From NCBI GenBank assembly GCA_010028775.1, contig RHAF01000012.1, positions 1-22,080 on the forward strand: 22,080 nt of DNA, in the 5' to 3' direction. The position numbers and the translations under genes were made by a program. The DNA is from Verrucomicrobiota bacterium (GTDB lineage: Bacteria; Verrucomicrobiota; Verrucomicrobiia; Methylacidiphilales; Verrucolacustridaceae). The notes below the pieces were generated by a model, which did not search any database, was not told the DNA's origin, and saw only the letters and a list, made by a program, of their open reading frames with translations. Shown in pieces: positions 1-7,285 of the stretch. The first letter of the stretch is position 1. Every line of letters begins with the position of its first letter.

Positions 1-243
1 CAACATGGTGGTTGTTCCGTTGTTGTTTCCTTGGGAAACCGCTCCGACGGATACGCCAGAGGGAACACCAGAGGTTGGGTTCGCGGTTGCAAAATCCCAA
101 TAAACGCTCTGCGCTTGCGCCGCGCCGGACAGCGCGAGCGTCAGCGCGAGCGCTGCGCCTCGCATGGACGACAGGAAATTCGCCACCAGCGGTACTCTAT
201 CTTCCATCTTTGTATAGACTGGATATGCGGGGGTTTTGTTCAT
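1..243 (-). CDS. Exported protein, N-terminal fragment (runs off left edge)
   Basis: Only the first 81 codons are visible; the rest lies beyond position 1. The start chosen is the ATG at 241-243, because AGAGG lies about 8 bases upstream (gaagaggtaaatcc-ATG). A second in-frame ATG at 205-207 has no such site. The protein begins MNKTPAYPVYTK, followed by a hydrophobic stretch (LVANFLSSMRGAALALTLAL) ending SGAAQAQ, which fits a Sec signal peptide cleaved near AQA. The mature part starts SVYWDFATANPTSG and is rich in Ser, Gly, Thr and Asn, as in secreted PEP-CTERM or autotransporter-type surface proteins of Verrucomicrobia. No domain can be named from this fragment. A PEP-CTERM tail is only a guess based on the PEP-CTERM gene elsewhere in the window. 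Confidence 0.7.
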   Translation of the reverse strand, partial: MNKTPAYPVYTKMEDRVPLVANFLSSMRGAALALTLALSGAAQAQSVYWDFATANPTSGVPSGVSVGAVSQGNNNGTTTML

Positions 244-665
244 GGATTTACCTCTTCAGCCTGTCGCAACGAAGGTAAGGTCAGGTTCGGCACCCATGGT
301 CCAGACCAATCTTGGCCGTGACTGATAGCACAGTAGTAACATGCTACGACTTGCGCATATTGCTAGGGCTTTTTCGTGACGTTTTGATGGCAACTTTGGG
401 ATATGTTTTTTTATATAAAATAAAAACCTAATTTTCATGTACTTGCATTGATAAATTTTATTTATTATAAAAGCTAAATAGGCGTATTTTATCGCCGGAG
501 GTGATAAAGTTTAAGTTGAAGTTTAGGTTCTTTTCAAACTCTCAAGTCCTAAGCCTCCGTCTCACCTCATCCTCATCTTAATCCTAATCCCCATTTCGGT
601 TGGGCGTTGGTTGTGGAAAGCGGAAAGAAACGCCCACGTCCACGAACCTTTCCCCCCATCCAACA
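244..665. other. Gene-free stretch with an AT-rich core
   Basis: No convincing gene is seen on either strand across these 422 bases. The section around 395-480 is markedly AT-rich compared with the GC-rich surroundings and contains runs such as tttttttatataaaataaaa. It separates the hicA stop from the start of the exported protein, so it should hold the 3' end of the hicBA transcript and the promoter of the exported gene. I could not pick out a convincing -35/-10 pair. A 9-bp hairpin at 488-508 is listed separately. Confidence 0.5.
488..508. repeat. Inverted repeat / hairpin in the AT-rich spacer
   Basis: TTTATCGCC (488-496) and GGTGATAAA (500-508) are complementary over nine positions with one G-U pair, around a GGA loop. 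No T tract follows on either strand, so it is not a classical terminator. It lies about 160 bases past the hicA stop on that transcript and about 245 bases upstream of the exported-protein start. It could be a transcript-end stem or a dyad operator. Confidence 0.45.
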
Positions 666-881
666 TTAAAAAGCTTCGGACCGAATTCCGCTCCCATCAA
701 TAATGCTTTTCAGAGTCCCGATCGGGATCGGCTTTGAACCATGGAAAGGCACGATCACCTGGCGCCCCTCGGCATTCCGCCACTTCTGGTGGCTACCCGC
801 TTGATCGATTTTCTGAAACCCATGCTGGCGCAGAACCCGCGCCACTTCCTTGGCGTTGCGGACCGGAAACCGGCGGCTCAC
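666..881 (-). CDS. hicA: HicA-family mRNA interferase toxin
   Basis: This 71-residue protein has the full HicA/YcfA layout of a small double-stranded-RNA-binding-like fold. An N-terminal helix (AKEVARVLRQHGFQ) is followed by the signature GSHQKW, with the catalytic-type His at residue 31, then the strand RQVIVPFHGSKPIPIGTL and a closing helix (LKSIIDGSGI). HicA toxins cleave mRNA and are blocked by the partner HicB. The start is a GTG at 879-881 that overlaps the hicB stop (GTGA), so the two are translationally coupled, antitoxin first. Catalytic His and length are normal, so the toxin looks intact. Assignment is by motif and pairing. Confidence 0.88.
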   Translation of the reverse strand: MSRRFPVRNAKEVARVLRQHGFQKIDQAGSHQKWRNAEGRQVIVPFHGSKPIPIGTLKSIIDGSGIRSEAF

Positions 882-1081
882 GCCGCCGAAACCGCCAAAA
901 CCTTGGCCCGGCCCGGCAACTTGATCTTGGAGGGCTTAAACCATAGCGAGAGGGCCTGCCGCGCGTTCCGCACCGCCTCCCGCTCCGTGTCCCCGGCGGA
1001 AGCACAACCGGGAATTTCAGGAAAAACCGCGGACCATCGCCCCGTTTCCAGATCCTCAGCCACCACCAAACGGAATTTCAT
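878..1081 (-). CDS. hicB: HicB-family antitoxin, short form
   Basis: This 67-residue protein has the HicB fold: MKFRLVVAEDLETGRWSAVF, then PEIPGCASAGDTEREAVRNA, which matches the family pattern PGCxSxGDTxxEAxxNA. HicB binds and neutralises HicA. The chain ends about 20 residues after this partial RNase-H-like domain (LWFKPSKIKLPGRAKVLAVSAA), so no C-terminal helix-turn-helix or ribbon-helix-helix DNA-binding domain is encoded. Autoregulation by DNA binding is therefore doubtful. The start is the ATG at 1079-1081; upstream lies the purine-rich gagagggg, with a somewhat long spacing. It is the first gene of a two-gene operon with hicA. Confidence 0.85.
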   Translation of the reverse strand: MKFRLVVAEDLETGRWSAVFPEIPGCASAGDTEREAVRNARQALSLWFKPSKIKLPGRAKVLAVSAA

Positions 1082-1351
1082 GCCTTCAAACTATCCCCTC
1101 TCCTCCGCCCGTCAACGGTCATGGTTTTCAAGGGAAAGCGGGAGGTGGCAGGCCAGGTGGGGCCGACCGTCCTTGGGCTGCATGGCTTTAGCGGAGCAGG
1201 CCCCGGTCGGCCGATTGTCAATTCAGCGAACAAATCTCATGCGCACCATCGACCTATGAGGATCACTGGCCCTACGCAATATCCGATCTTCCGTTAACCT
1301 TCACAACTCCCCTTCCACCTCCCGCTTGCCCCATTTCACTAAAAAAAAACG

Positions 1352-1423
1352 AGGCGAGGGTCGGAATCGAACCGACGAATACAGCTTTTGCAGAGCCGTG
1401 CCTTACCACTTGGCTACCCCGCC
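1352..1423 (-). tRNA. tRNA-Cys (anticodon GCA)
   Basis: On the minus strand the gene reads GGCGGGG (acceptor 5' arm), a D arm with AGCCAAGTGGTAAGGC, the anticodon loop CTGCAAA between GGCTx and AAGC-type arms, and a T arm with GGTTCGAATCC. It closes with CCTCGCC pairing to the 5' arm through one G-U pair. The discriminator base is U, as expected for tRNA-Cys. The anticodon is GCA. CCA is not encoded. A run of nine T follows the 3' end on the minus strand (1341-1349) and probably ends the transcript. Confidence 0.93.
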
Positions 1424-1438
1424 GAGATCTTCTTCATC

Positions 1439-1464
1439 ATTCTACCACTTTTCCCCTCCGTCAA
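1439..1464 (-). promoter_or_regulatory. Possible tRNA-Cys promoter
   Basis: On the minus strand TTGACG (1464-1459) is followed 14 bases later by TAGAAT (1444-1439), which lies 15 bases ahead of the tRNA 5' end. The hexamers resemble a sigma-70 promoter and the position suits a short leader. The 14-base spacer is shorter than the usual 16-18, so the -35 box may be wrong. Confidence 0.35.
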
Positions 1465-1475
1465 ACCGCCGGGCC

Positions 1476-2765
1476 CTAATTTTTGATCGCCGCCACCAGC
1501 ACCTTGTCCAACCGGTGCCGGTCCATGTCGACCACCTCGTACCGGTGTCCGCGGTACTCGATGAAATCCCCCTCCTTCGGCACCCGCGCCAAATGATGCA
1601 CGATAAATCCGCCCAGCGTCTGGTAATCCCCATCGAGCCGGAAGTGATCCGACCCCTTGCCGATCTCTTTGGCAAAATCCTCCACCGGCAAGGTGGCGTC
1701 CACCAGCCACGACCCATCCTCCCGCTTGACCGACCGGGCCTTCTGCCGGTCCTCATGGGAGGGCAGATCGCCCACGATCGCCTCCAGCAGATCGAGCAGG
1801 CTGAGAATTCCGGTGATGCTGCCAAACTCGTCGCTGACCAAGGCCACCCGCTGCTTGGCTTTCTGCAACTGTTCCAACGCCCGCAGGGCGGGAATGGTTT
1901 CGGGAATGATCAGGGCCTGGGTGGCCAGATCCGCCGGCAGGGCGGGCAACCCCGCCGCCATGTTGGCCCACAGCGCCTTGACGGAGACCACACCCAAAAT
2001 ATTTTCCCGCGTGCCCCGGTAAACCGGAAAGTGGGAGTGACCGCTGGCCACCAAGGCCCTCCAGGTGGTCTCCGGCGGATCTTCGGCGTTGATCCAGACG
2101 ATCCGCACGCTCGGCGTCATCAACTCCTCCACGCGCAACTCGTCCAACCGGAGCACCCGCTCGACCATCCCCTGCTCGGTCGAGCTGAAAACCCCCGCCC
2201 GCTTCCCCTGCTCCAGCAGATGGCGCAGCTCCTCGTCGCTCACCGGCGCGGTCTCCCCCGTGCTGCGCACGCCGAACAAGGCCGCCAACGCATCCGTCAC
2301 CCAGGTGAAAAGCCGGACCACCGGGCCCATGCCGCTGGCCACCGCCTGGATCGGACGAGCCAGCCGGGAGGCGATCGTCTCGCTATGCGCCAAGGCCAGA
2401 CGCTTGGGCAAAAGTTCGCCGAAAATGATCGAGGCGGCGGTGATCACCAACACCACCAAACCCAGTGCCAGGGGATCGGCCACCGACATCGGGATGGAAA
2501 TGGACTCCAGCTTGGCCGCCAAAGGCTTGGCCAGCACCGCCCCTCCCATCGCTCCCGATAAAATGGCGATCATCGTGATGGCCACGCTCACGGTGGAAAG
2601 CAACGCGCTCGGAGACGAAGCCAGTTCGTAGGCCGCCTTGGCCCCGCCATCCCCCGCCTCCGCCCGCTGGCGGAGCTTGCTCCGGCGACTTGAGACAACC
2701 GCCAGCTCGGCCATGGCAAAAAGACCGTTGGCCAGTATCAGTATGCTGAGTATAAATCCTTCCAT
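1476..2765 (-). CDS. CNNM/CBS/CorC-HlyC domain membrane protein
   Basis: This 429-residue protein belongs to the UPF0053 or 'hemolysin C-like' family, which includes the polyamine exporter PaeA and Mg/Co transport-related proteins. The N-terminal CNNM (DUF21) domain spans about residues 1-180 with four hydrophobic segments. It has the cytosolic linker ARRSKLRQRAE-like stretch near residue 28 and the family hallmark FGELLPKRLALAHSE near residue 115. Two CBS domains follow at about 200-325 (VEELMTPSVRIVWI; VALVSDEFGSITGILSLLDLLEAIVGD). The C-terminal CorC_HlyC domain starts near 345 (GSWLVDATLPVEDF, LGGFIVHHLARVPKEGD). The CBS pair may sense nucleotides. The ATG follows an AT-rich leader without a clear Shine-Dalgarno site. 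The transported ion or polyamine cannot be told from sequence. Confidence 0.88.
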   Translation of the reverse strand: MEGFILSILILANGLFAMAELAVVSSRRSKLRQRAEAGDGGAKAAYELASSPSALLSTVSVAITMIAILSGAMGGAVLAKPLAAKLESISIPMSVADPLALGLVVLVITAASIIFGELLPKRLALAHSETIASRLARPIQAVASGMGPVVRLFTWVTDALAALFGVRSTGETAPVSDEELRHLLEQGKRAGVFSSTEQGMVERVLRLDELRVEELMTPSVRIVWINAEDPPETTWRALVASGHSHFPVYRGTRENILGVVSVKALWANMAAGLPALPADLATQALIIPETIPALRALEQLQKAKQRVALVSDEFGSITGILSLLDLLEAIVGDLPSHEDRQKARSVKREDGSWLVDATLPVEDFAKEIGKGSDHFRLDGDYQTLGGFIVHHLARVPKEGDFIEYRGHRYEVVDMDRHRLDKVLVAAIKN

Positions 2766-2827
2766 ATTAATAATTTAATTTATATTTATAAGGCTTCGAA
2801 GCATCTCCTAACCAGAAATCATAGGAT

Positions 2828-2846
2828 AAAAACCTTCGCGGAGAAG
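2828..2846 (-). terminator. Weak terminator-like hairpin after the exoD-family gene
   Basis: Just past the stop at 2855, the minus strand reads CTTC-TCCGC-GAAG-G-TTTTT. The stem is only four base pairs, but it is followed by five T. A second 5-bp hairpin (GCCTG/CAGGC, 2846-2860) overlaps the stop codon. Together they could end the transcript of the DMT-CaCA-ExoD run. Confidence 0.3.
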
Positions 2847-2854
2847 CCTGCGTC

Positions 2855-3511
2855 TCAGGCCCAAAAATGCCTGATCCAAGACCAGATTTCCGAGACGGCT
2901 TTGGGACCCAGAAGATAGAGGGCACCAAAAAACAGGATGCATGGCACGGCCGCCAGATATCCGGCGATCATGAAAAAGCCGTCATCTTCCAGCAGGGCCA
3001 AAGCCACCAACAAAATCGGAATCGCCGCCAAAAGGTTGCTGAAGGGAATGGGCAGCGGCAGGGCCAGAAGGATGGCCAGAAAGGCGACCAGCAGGCCATG
3101 CATCCGAAGAAGGAATATGTTTCGACACAGGATACTCAACCTCGGATGAAGGATCTTTTCTGCGGGGACGGCCAGTTTCCGCAAACCCTCGAGCAGCCCC
3201 TCGGTGGTCGAAGGGGAAATTTTCCGCACCAGCAACCAACCGGGCAGCCACGGGGCTTGGCCAAACGAGATCCTCAGCCCGGTAAAAATCAGGACGATGC
3301 CAAAGGGGGTGGATAGACCCGGAATCTGCACGGGAAAACAGAAGGGCATGGCCAGGATGGCAAGGATCGCCGCATGTCCCTTGCCCTCGAGGGCATGCAT
3401 CAATTCCCCGATACTGATTCCCCGATGGCCCAATCGTTCCTCCAGACGCCGCACCACCGAGGAGATGGCACCTTGGCGGGCTACTCCATCCCCCCGTCTG
3501 CCTGACTTCAC
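2855..3511 (-). CDS. ExoD-family membrane protein
   Basis: This 218-residue protein fits the ExoD family (exopolysaccharide synthesis, ExoD). An amphipathic N-terminal region (SSVVRRLEERLGHRGISIGELMHALEGKGHAAILAILAMPFCFP) leads into PGLSTPFGIVLIFTGLRISFG, the most conserved stretch. Several hydrophobic segments follow at about residues 135-215 (LLVAFLAILLALPLPIPFSN, AIPILLVALALLEDDGFFMIAGYL). ExoD was named from rhizobial exopolysaccharide and alkali-sensitivity mutants; its molecular role is unclear. The start is GTG at 3509-3511, overlapping the stop of the upstream CaCA exchanger by four bases (GTGA). This indicates coupled expression and perhaps a shared role in ion or pH homeostasis. Confidence 0.82.
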   Translation of the reverse strand: MKSGRRGDGVARQGAISSVVRRLEERLGHRGISIGELMHALEGKGHAAILAILAMPFCFPVQIPGLSTPFGIVLIFTGLRISFGQAPWLPGWLLVRKISPSTTEGLLEGLRKLAVPAEKILHPRLSILCRNIFLLRMHGLLVAFLAILLALPLPIPFSNLLAAIPILLVALALLEDDGFFMIAGYLAAVPCILFFGALYLLGPKAVSEIWSWIRHFWA

Positions 3512-4530
3512 GGTTGGGCGGAAAAGGAGCGGCCCAGGAGGTGGGAAAGATAGAGGCCGTAGGCCACCAGCATCGCCACCCCGATGGCCTTGCGCCGCTT
3601 TTCATCCGCCCGCAACAAGGGCAGGACAACGAAGGTGGCGAGAAGCATCACCCCAAAATCCAGCTGGTTGACGTTGGGTGCAGACAGGGGCCGGAAAAGT
3701 CCTGCCAGTCCGAGAACCCCCAAGCAGTTGAAAATACAGCCCCCGATAACGATTCCCCCCGGAAGGTTTTTTTCCTTCCGCACGAGGGCGGAGCCCACGG
3801 CAAACAACTCGGGCGCCGAAGCCGCCAGGGGAATGACCGCCAGCGCCAGCCCGGACTGCGAGATGCCTAACATTCCGGCACCGGTCACACAGGATTTCAC
3901 CAAATAGCGGGATCCCGCAAAAAGCAGAACGATCCCCCCGGTCAGCTGGATCAACTCTACCCACTTTGATGACCCCGCAGGGGGAAGATCGTGCTCCATC
4001 CGGTAAATCACCCGGCTATCCGCCTCCACCTCGGAGGAGAACCAGACAAATACGGCATACACCGTCAGGGCAAAAACCAGCAGGCTGGCCTCAAACCTGC
4101 CGACCCAACTGTTGCGCAGGAGATAGGCCACCAGGGCGGCGGCCGCCACGAGAATGGGGGCCTCGGCCTGGAAAAGCTGAGGCCGAAATCTCAACGGCCG
4201 GGTCAAGGCGGAGAGCCCGAGAATCAGACAGATGTTGGCCGTGACTCCCCCCACCGCATTGCCCACGGCAATGTCCCCCTGTCCTTTTCCCGCCGCCCAC
4301 AAACTGACAAAAAGTTCGGGTGCGGAGACGCCAAAAGCCACCACCGTGGATCCCATCACCAGCTCGGGAACCCCAAACCTCCGGGCCAACCCCGTGGCTC
4401 CGCCGACCAAAAGACGGGCCCCGTAAACCTGCAGAAGAATTCCAGCCACCAGAACAACCGCGACCTGCCAGGGATCCCGCGTGTCCAAACCGATCGGATT
4501 GGCGAGGACAGTGGCGAGGGGAAAACTCAT
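3508..4530 (-). CDS. CaCA-family cation/proton (Na+/Ca2+-type) exchanger
   Basis: This 340-residue inner-membrane protein has the two alpha repeats of the calcium/cation antiporter superfamily (YrbG-like). The first is near residues 55-110: FGVPELVMGSTVVAFGVSAPELF followed by GDIAVGNAVGGVTANICLILG. The second is near 230-285: SGLALAVIPLAASAPELFAVG followed by LPGGIVIGGCIFNCLGVLG. The acidic residues of both SAPELF motifs are present. The second repeat has GGCIFNCLG in place of the usual GS-N-FN pattern. About ten membrane segments are visible. The ATG at 4528-4530 is 27 bases past the DMT permease stop, and the 3' end overlaps the ExoD-family gene. Ion specificity is not predictable from sequence alone. 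Confidence 0.88.
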   Translation of the reverse strand: MSFPLATVLANPIGLDTRDPWQVAVVLVAGILLQVYGARLLVGGATGLARRFGVPELVMGSTVVAFGVSAPELFVSLWAAGKGQGDIAVGNAVGGVTANICLILGLSALTRPLRFRPQLFQAEAPILVAAAALVAYLLRNSWVGRFEASLLVFALTVYAVFVWFSSEVEADSRVIYRMEHDLPPAGSSKWVELIQLTGGIVLLFAGSRYLVKSCVTGAGMLGISQSGLALAVIPLAASAPELFAVGSALVRKEKNLPGGIVIGGCIFNCLGVLGLAGLFRPLSAPNVNQLDFGVMLLATFVVLPLLRADEKRRKAIGVAMLVAYGLYLSHLLGRSFSAQP

Positions 4531-4557
4531 CCTGCCTAGATTACCTTCTCCCCGAGG

Positions 4558-5445
4558 TCAGGCCAAGACCGCCCAAACCGCCCCAAACAGCAAACCTGCA
4601 CCCAACGCCCTCACACCCAAGATCCTGCCGGGAAGTCCCGCCTCCCGGTTTCCCACCCACCGCCCCAGAAAAAAAACCAAACCAACCGACCAAAGCCCCC
4701 GCAGGGCGTAAACAATGTTCACCCCCACCGGATCCCCACTGAGGACAATACCCGCCAAAACCCCCACCGCCTGCATTCCGATCAGAACCACCCCGGTCAC
4801 CAGCCAACCTTTGCCGGACCCTCTGGCTAATCCGCCCCAGGCCCAGACAGGAAGAACCCATGCCGAGAGCACAGCCAAGCCGGACATCATCATCGGGCCA
4901 AACAAGGCCAGCCCGATTTGCGGCGCGGCCTTGGCCACCAGCACGTCGGTTAGAGAGAAACTGGCCGCCGCCAACAAGCCCCAGCCCACCGCCCGCCATG
5001 CACCTTTCTTTCTTCCTCCCCCACTCCAGCTCAGGAGGGCAACCCCCAGGGAGCAGAGGGCCGATCCGATCCAGAACTTGGCGGGAACCCGACCCGGAAG
5101 AAAACAGGCGCAACCCAACGCCGTCAGCACCACCTTGCTTCCCAAGACCGGGGTGGCCACGGACACGTCGCCCCCCGCGAGGGCGCGGAACGTTCCCACC
5201 TGACCCAGAAAAAAAAGAACGGAGCAAACGGGCGGCGCCAACCACATCCAGACGGGGAGATTTGCCGACGGTATTTTTGCCCCAAGGAGCAGGGGCAGGA
5301 AACAAAGCCACATCGCCAGGTTGGACCCCACCAGAACCCGCCTCGGTGGTTGCCCCATCTCCAGACTGCGTTTGATAAAAAGAGTTCCCGCCGCATAGAC
5401 CCCGGAGGAAAAGAGAGGCAGGATCAGGTACGCATGGCCCGTCAT
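4558..5445 (-). CDS. DMT/EamA-type transporter
   Basis: I chose the ATG at 5443-5445, giving 295 residues starting MTGHAYLILPLFSSGVYAAG. The same frame stays open far upstream, but that part lies opposite the real rluD-like gene and reads as low-complexity protein. About ten hydrophobic segments form two halves. The first half contains FRALAGGDVSVATPVLGSK and ends near GVALLSWSGG. A basic linker (GGRKKGAWR) separates it from the second half (LLAAASFSLTDVLVAKAAP). This matches the drug/metabolite transporter superfamily with paired EamA units, and the VSVATPVLGSK stretch is typical. The substrate is unknown. It begins a three-gene minus-strand run with the CaCA exchanger and ExoD-family gene. 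Its 5' end abuts or overlaps that of the divergent pseudouridine synthase gene. Confidence 0.75.
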   Translation of the reverse strand: MTGHAYLILPLFSSGVYAAGTLFIKRSLEMGQPPRRVLVGSNLAMWLCFLPLLLGAKIPSANLPVWMWLAPPVCSVLFFLGQVGTFRALAGGDVSVATPVLGSKVVLTALGCACFLPGRVPAKFWIGSALCSLGVALLSWSGGGRKKGAWRAVGWGLLAAASFSLTDVLVAKAAPQIGLALFGPMMMSGLAVLSAWVLPVWAWGGLARGSGKGWLVTGVVLIGMQAVGVLAGIVLSGDPVGVNIVYALRGLWSVGLVFFLGRWVGNREAGLPGRILGVRALGAGLLFGAVWAVLA

Positions 5446-6402
5446 CCAGGAAAAATGCCCCAGAAGCCCGCCCCAACCCAAGAACGGATCTGGACGGGCA
5501 TCACCCGCCCCCAGGATGCCCACGAACGCGCCGACGCTGCCCTCGCGGGACTGAGCGGGGAATCCCGCTCCCGCATCCAACAATGGATGAAACTGGGTCG
5601 GGTCACGCGGGATGGGAAACCTGTCGGCCCCAGGGATCGCCTTCCCGCAGGTTCGCAAATTTCCATCCGGATTCCCCCACCCGCTCCGAGGGACGTCAGC
5701 CCGGAACCGTTGCCACTGGAGATTCTCCACGAGGACGCCGAACTGTTGGTTGTCAACAAGGCCGCGGGGATGCACGTCCATCCGGGGGCGGGTCGTCCCA
5801 CCGGTTCCCTCGCCGCCGCCCTGCTCCATCACTGCGGCGGCCGACTGGCCCCCGGGAGCGGACCCGACCGGCCCGGCATCGTGCATCGTCTCGACCGGGA
5901 AACCACCGGAATCCTGGTCGCGGCAAAAAAGGATGCCGCCCACCGGGAACTCAGCCGTCAGTTCCGCGAGCGGGAAACGGAAAAAATCTACCTCGCGTTC
6001 GTCCTGGGCCGGCCGCGCGGCAACGCCGGGCTCTGGGAGGGATCCATCGGCCGCCACCCCACGGTCCGCCAGCGTATGGCTATCCGCACCCGGGGCCGCA
6101 CCGCCAAGACCGAATGGAAGATCGTTGCCTGCTGGCCGGGCGCCACCTTGCTGGAACTGCGTCTTCACACCGGTCGAACACACCAGATTCGCGTGCACGC
6201 CGCGGCCGCCGGCTGCCCCGTGGCCGGCGATCCGGTCTACGGTGGCACCAACGCCCTCACCCGGGCCGCCGGAATCTCCCGCCAGCTTCTCCACGCCCAC
6301 CGTCTTTCCTTCACCCACCCAAAAAGCGGTGAATACCTTTCTTTTGAGGCTCCCCCTCCGGCCGATTTTAAGGCATTCCAATCCTACCTCGATGAACGCT
6401 GA
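5434..6402 (+). CDS. RluD-family 23S rRNA pseudouridine synthase
   Basis: The 322-residue reading begins MARHPGKMPQKPAPTQER. An S4 RNA-binding domain spans about residues 20-85 (ADAALAGLSGESRSRIQQWMK, LGRVTRDGKPV, AGSQISIRIP). The catalytic pseudouridine synthase domain follows from about 95: LEILHEDAELLVVNKAAGMHVHPG and GIVHRLDRETTGILVAAK with catalytic Asp154. The later LELRLHTGRTHQIRVHAAAAGCPVAGDPVYGG is the closing family motif. Family members isomerise uridines in large-subunit rRNA. The length is normal. An alternative ATG at 5455 has a closer purine stretch (caggaaaa) and would avoid a 12-base overlap with the divergent DMT gene. The 3' end overlaps the next gene by 11 bases. RluD versus RluC-type specificity cannot be resolved here. 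Confidence 0.9.
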   Translation: MARHPGKMPQKPAPTQERIWTGITRPQDAHERADAALAGLSGESRSRIQQWMKLGRVTRDGKPVGPRDRLPAGSQISIRIPPPAPRDVSPEPLPLEILHEDAELLVVNKAAGMHVHPGAGRPTGSLAAALLHHCGGRLAPGSGPDRPGIVHRLDRETTGILVAAKKDAAHRELSRQFRERETEKIYLAFVLGRPRGNAGLWEGSIGRHPTVRQRMAIRTRGRTAKTEWKIVACWPGATLLELRLHTGRTHQIRVHAAAAGCPVAGDPVYGGTNALTRAAGISRQLLHAHRLSFTHPKSGEYLSFEAPPPADFKAFQSYLDER

Positions 6403-7285
6403 GCTCCGCCAACACGCCGCCCGCTATGTGGAGCTCCTCCAGCGCCACGGAAAAAAAGACGCCTGGCTGCCCGCCGGTCTGGCACGCCGGCTCCCGGTCG
6501 CCTCGCCTTCTTCCTCCCCTTCGACGCGAGCCTCATCCACGGGGAGGGAAATCCGTCCGGCTTCCCCGACCTTGGCCCGAGGTCCTGTCCCCCCTTCGCC
6601 GGCCAAACCCAAGAACGATTTTGACCTCAACTCCATCCTCAAAGGCGTTCAGGGATCCAAAGCCGACAAGCTGTCCGCCCTGCGGGAAAAAACCGCCGCC
6701 TGCAAAATCTGTCCTCACCTGGCCAAATCAAGGACGCAGGTCGTCTTTGGCATTGGAAATCCGGAGGCCAAATTGATGTTCGTCGGGGAAGCCCCGGGTG
6801 CGGAGGAGGACAAAAAGGGGGAGCCCTTTGTCGGCCTGGCCGGAAAACTCCTCACCAAGATGATCACCGCCATGGAACTCACCCGGGAACAGGTCTACAT
6901 CGCCAATGTGCTCAAATGCCGGCCCGACATGCCGGCCAATACCAGCGGCAACCGGAAACCCACCCGGACGGAAATGGACGCCTGTCTGCCGTACCTGCGC
7001 GCCCAGGTCGCCATCATCGCCCCGACGGTCATCGTGGCGCTCGGCTCCACCGCGGTGGAGGGACTTTTCGGCCCGCAAAAAACCACCATCTCGCGGTTGC
7101 GCGGCACCTGGATGGAACTGGATGGCGTGCCGGTCCGTCCCACCTTCCATCCCAGCTACCTGCTGCACAACCAGGACCTCGCCCTCAAGCGGCTCGTCTG
7201 GACCGATCTGCTCGCCGCGATGGAAAAGCTATCGCTCCCGATCTCGGAAAAACAGCGGGGCTACTTTCTCAAGCCCGCCGCGTGA
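6392..7285 (+). CDS. Fe-S uracil-DNA glycosylase, type 4-like
   Basis: The 297-residue protein starts at an ATG overlapping the pseudouridine synthase stop by 11 bases. Residues 1-30 form a helical segment. Residues about 30-75 are a Pro/Ser-rich, probably disordered linker, unusual for the family. The catalytic domain follows. Four cysteines for a [4Fe-4S] cluster are visible: Cys104 and Cys107 (ACKICPHL), Cys176 (LKCRP) and Cys198 (DACLPYL). The active-site motif GEAPGAEED starts at residue 132, and the HPSYLL motif lies near the end. These enzymes remove uracil from DNA at the start of base excision repair. The third-to-fourth Cys spacing is 21 residues, longer than the 14-17 usual in family 4. 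The 3' end overlaps cutA by four bases. Confidence 0.88.
   Translation: MNAELRQHAARYVELLQRHGKKDAWLPAGLARRLPVASPSSSPSTRASSTGREIRPASPTLARGPVPPSPAKPKNDFDLNSILKGVQGSKADKLSALREKTAACKICPHLAKSRTQVVFGIGNPEAKLMFVGEAPGAEEDKKGEPFVGLAGKLLTKMITAMELTREQVYIANVLKCRPDMPANTSGNRKPTRTEMDACLPYLRAQVAIIAPTVIVALGSTAVEGLFGPQKTTISRLRGTWMELDGVPVRPTFHPSYLLHNQDLALKRLVWTDLLAAMEKLSLPISEKQRGYFLKPAA

Noticed and set aside
256..438. A 60-codon minus-strand frame in the AT-rich spacer (starts MKIRFLFYIKK)
   Set aside because: It has no Shine-Dalgarno site, no family resemblance and a composition that changes midway. It probably covers the leader of the exported-protein gene.
1082..1351. Possible gene between hicB and the tRNA
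   Set aside because: Only frames that shadow hicBA or lack any start context are seen. I treat it as the hicB promoter region.
1326..2561. A long plus-strand open frame (411 codons) opposite the CNNM/CBS gene
   Set aside because: It is rich in His, Arg, Pro and Gln with no domain, and it begins inside the antisense of the tRNA. The minus-strand frame has clear CNNM and CBS motifs.
2793..2802. GCTTCGAAGC palindrome upstream of the CNNM gene
   Set aside because: A 10-base palindrome alone is not strong evidence of an operator, and no repeat of it was noticed nearby.
5446..6381. Upstream extension of the DMT permease frame (to 607 codons)
   Set aside because: This part is Gly/Ala/Arg-rich low-complexity protein lying exactly opposite the RluD-type gene, which has strong motifs. 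A good ATG exists at 5445.
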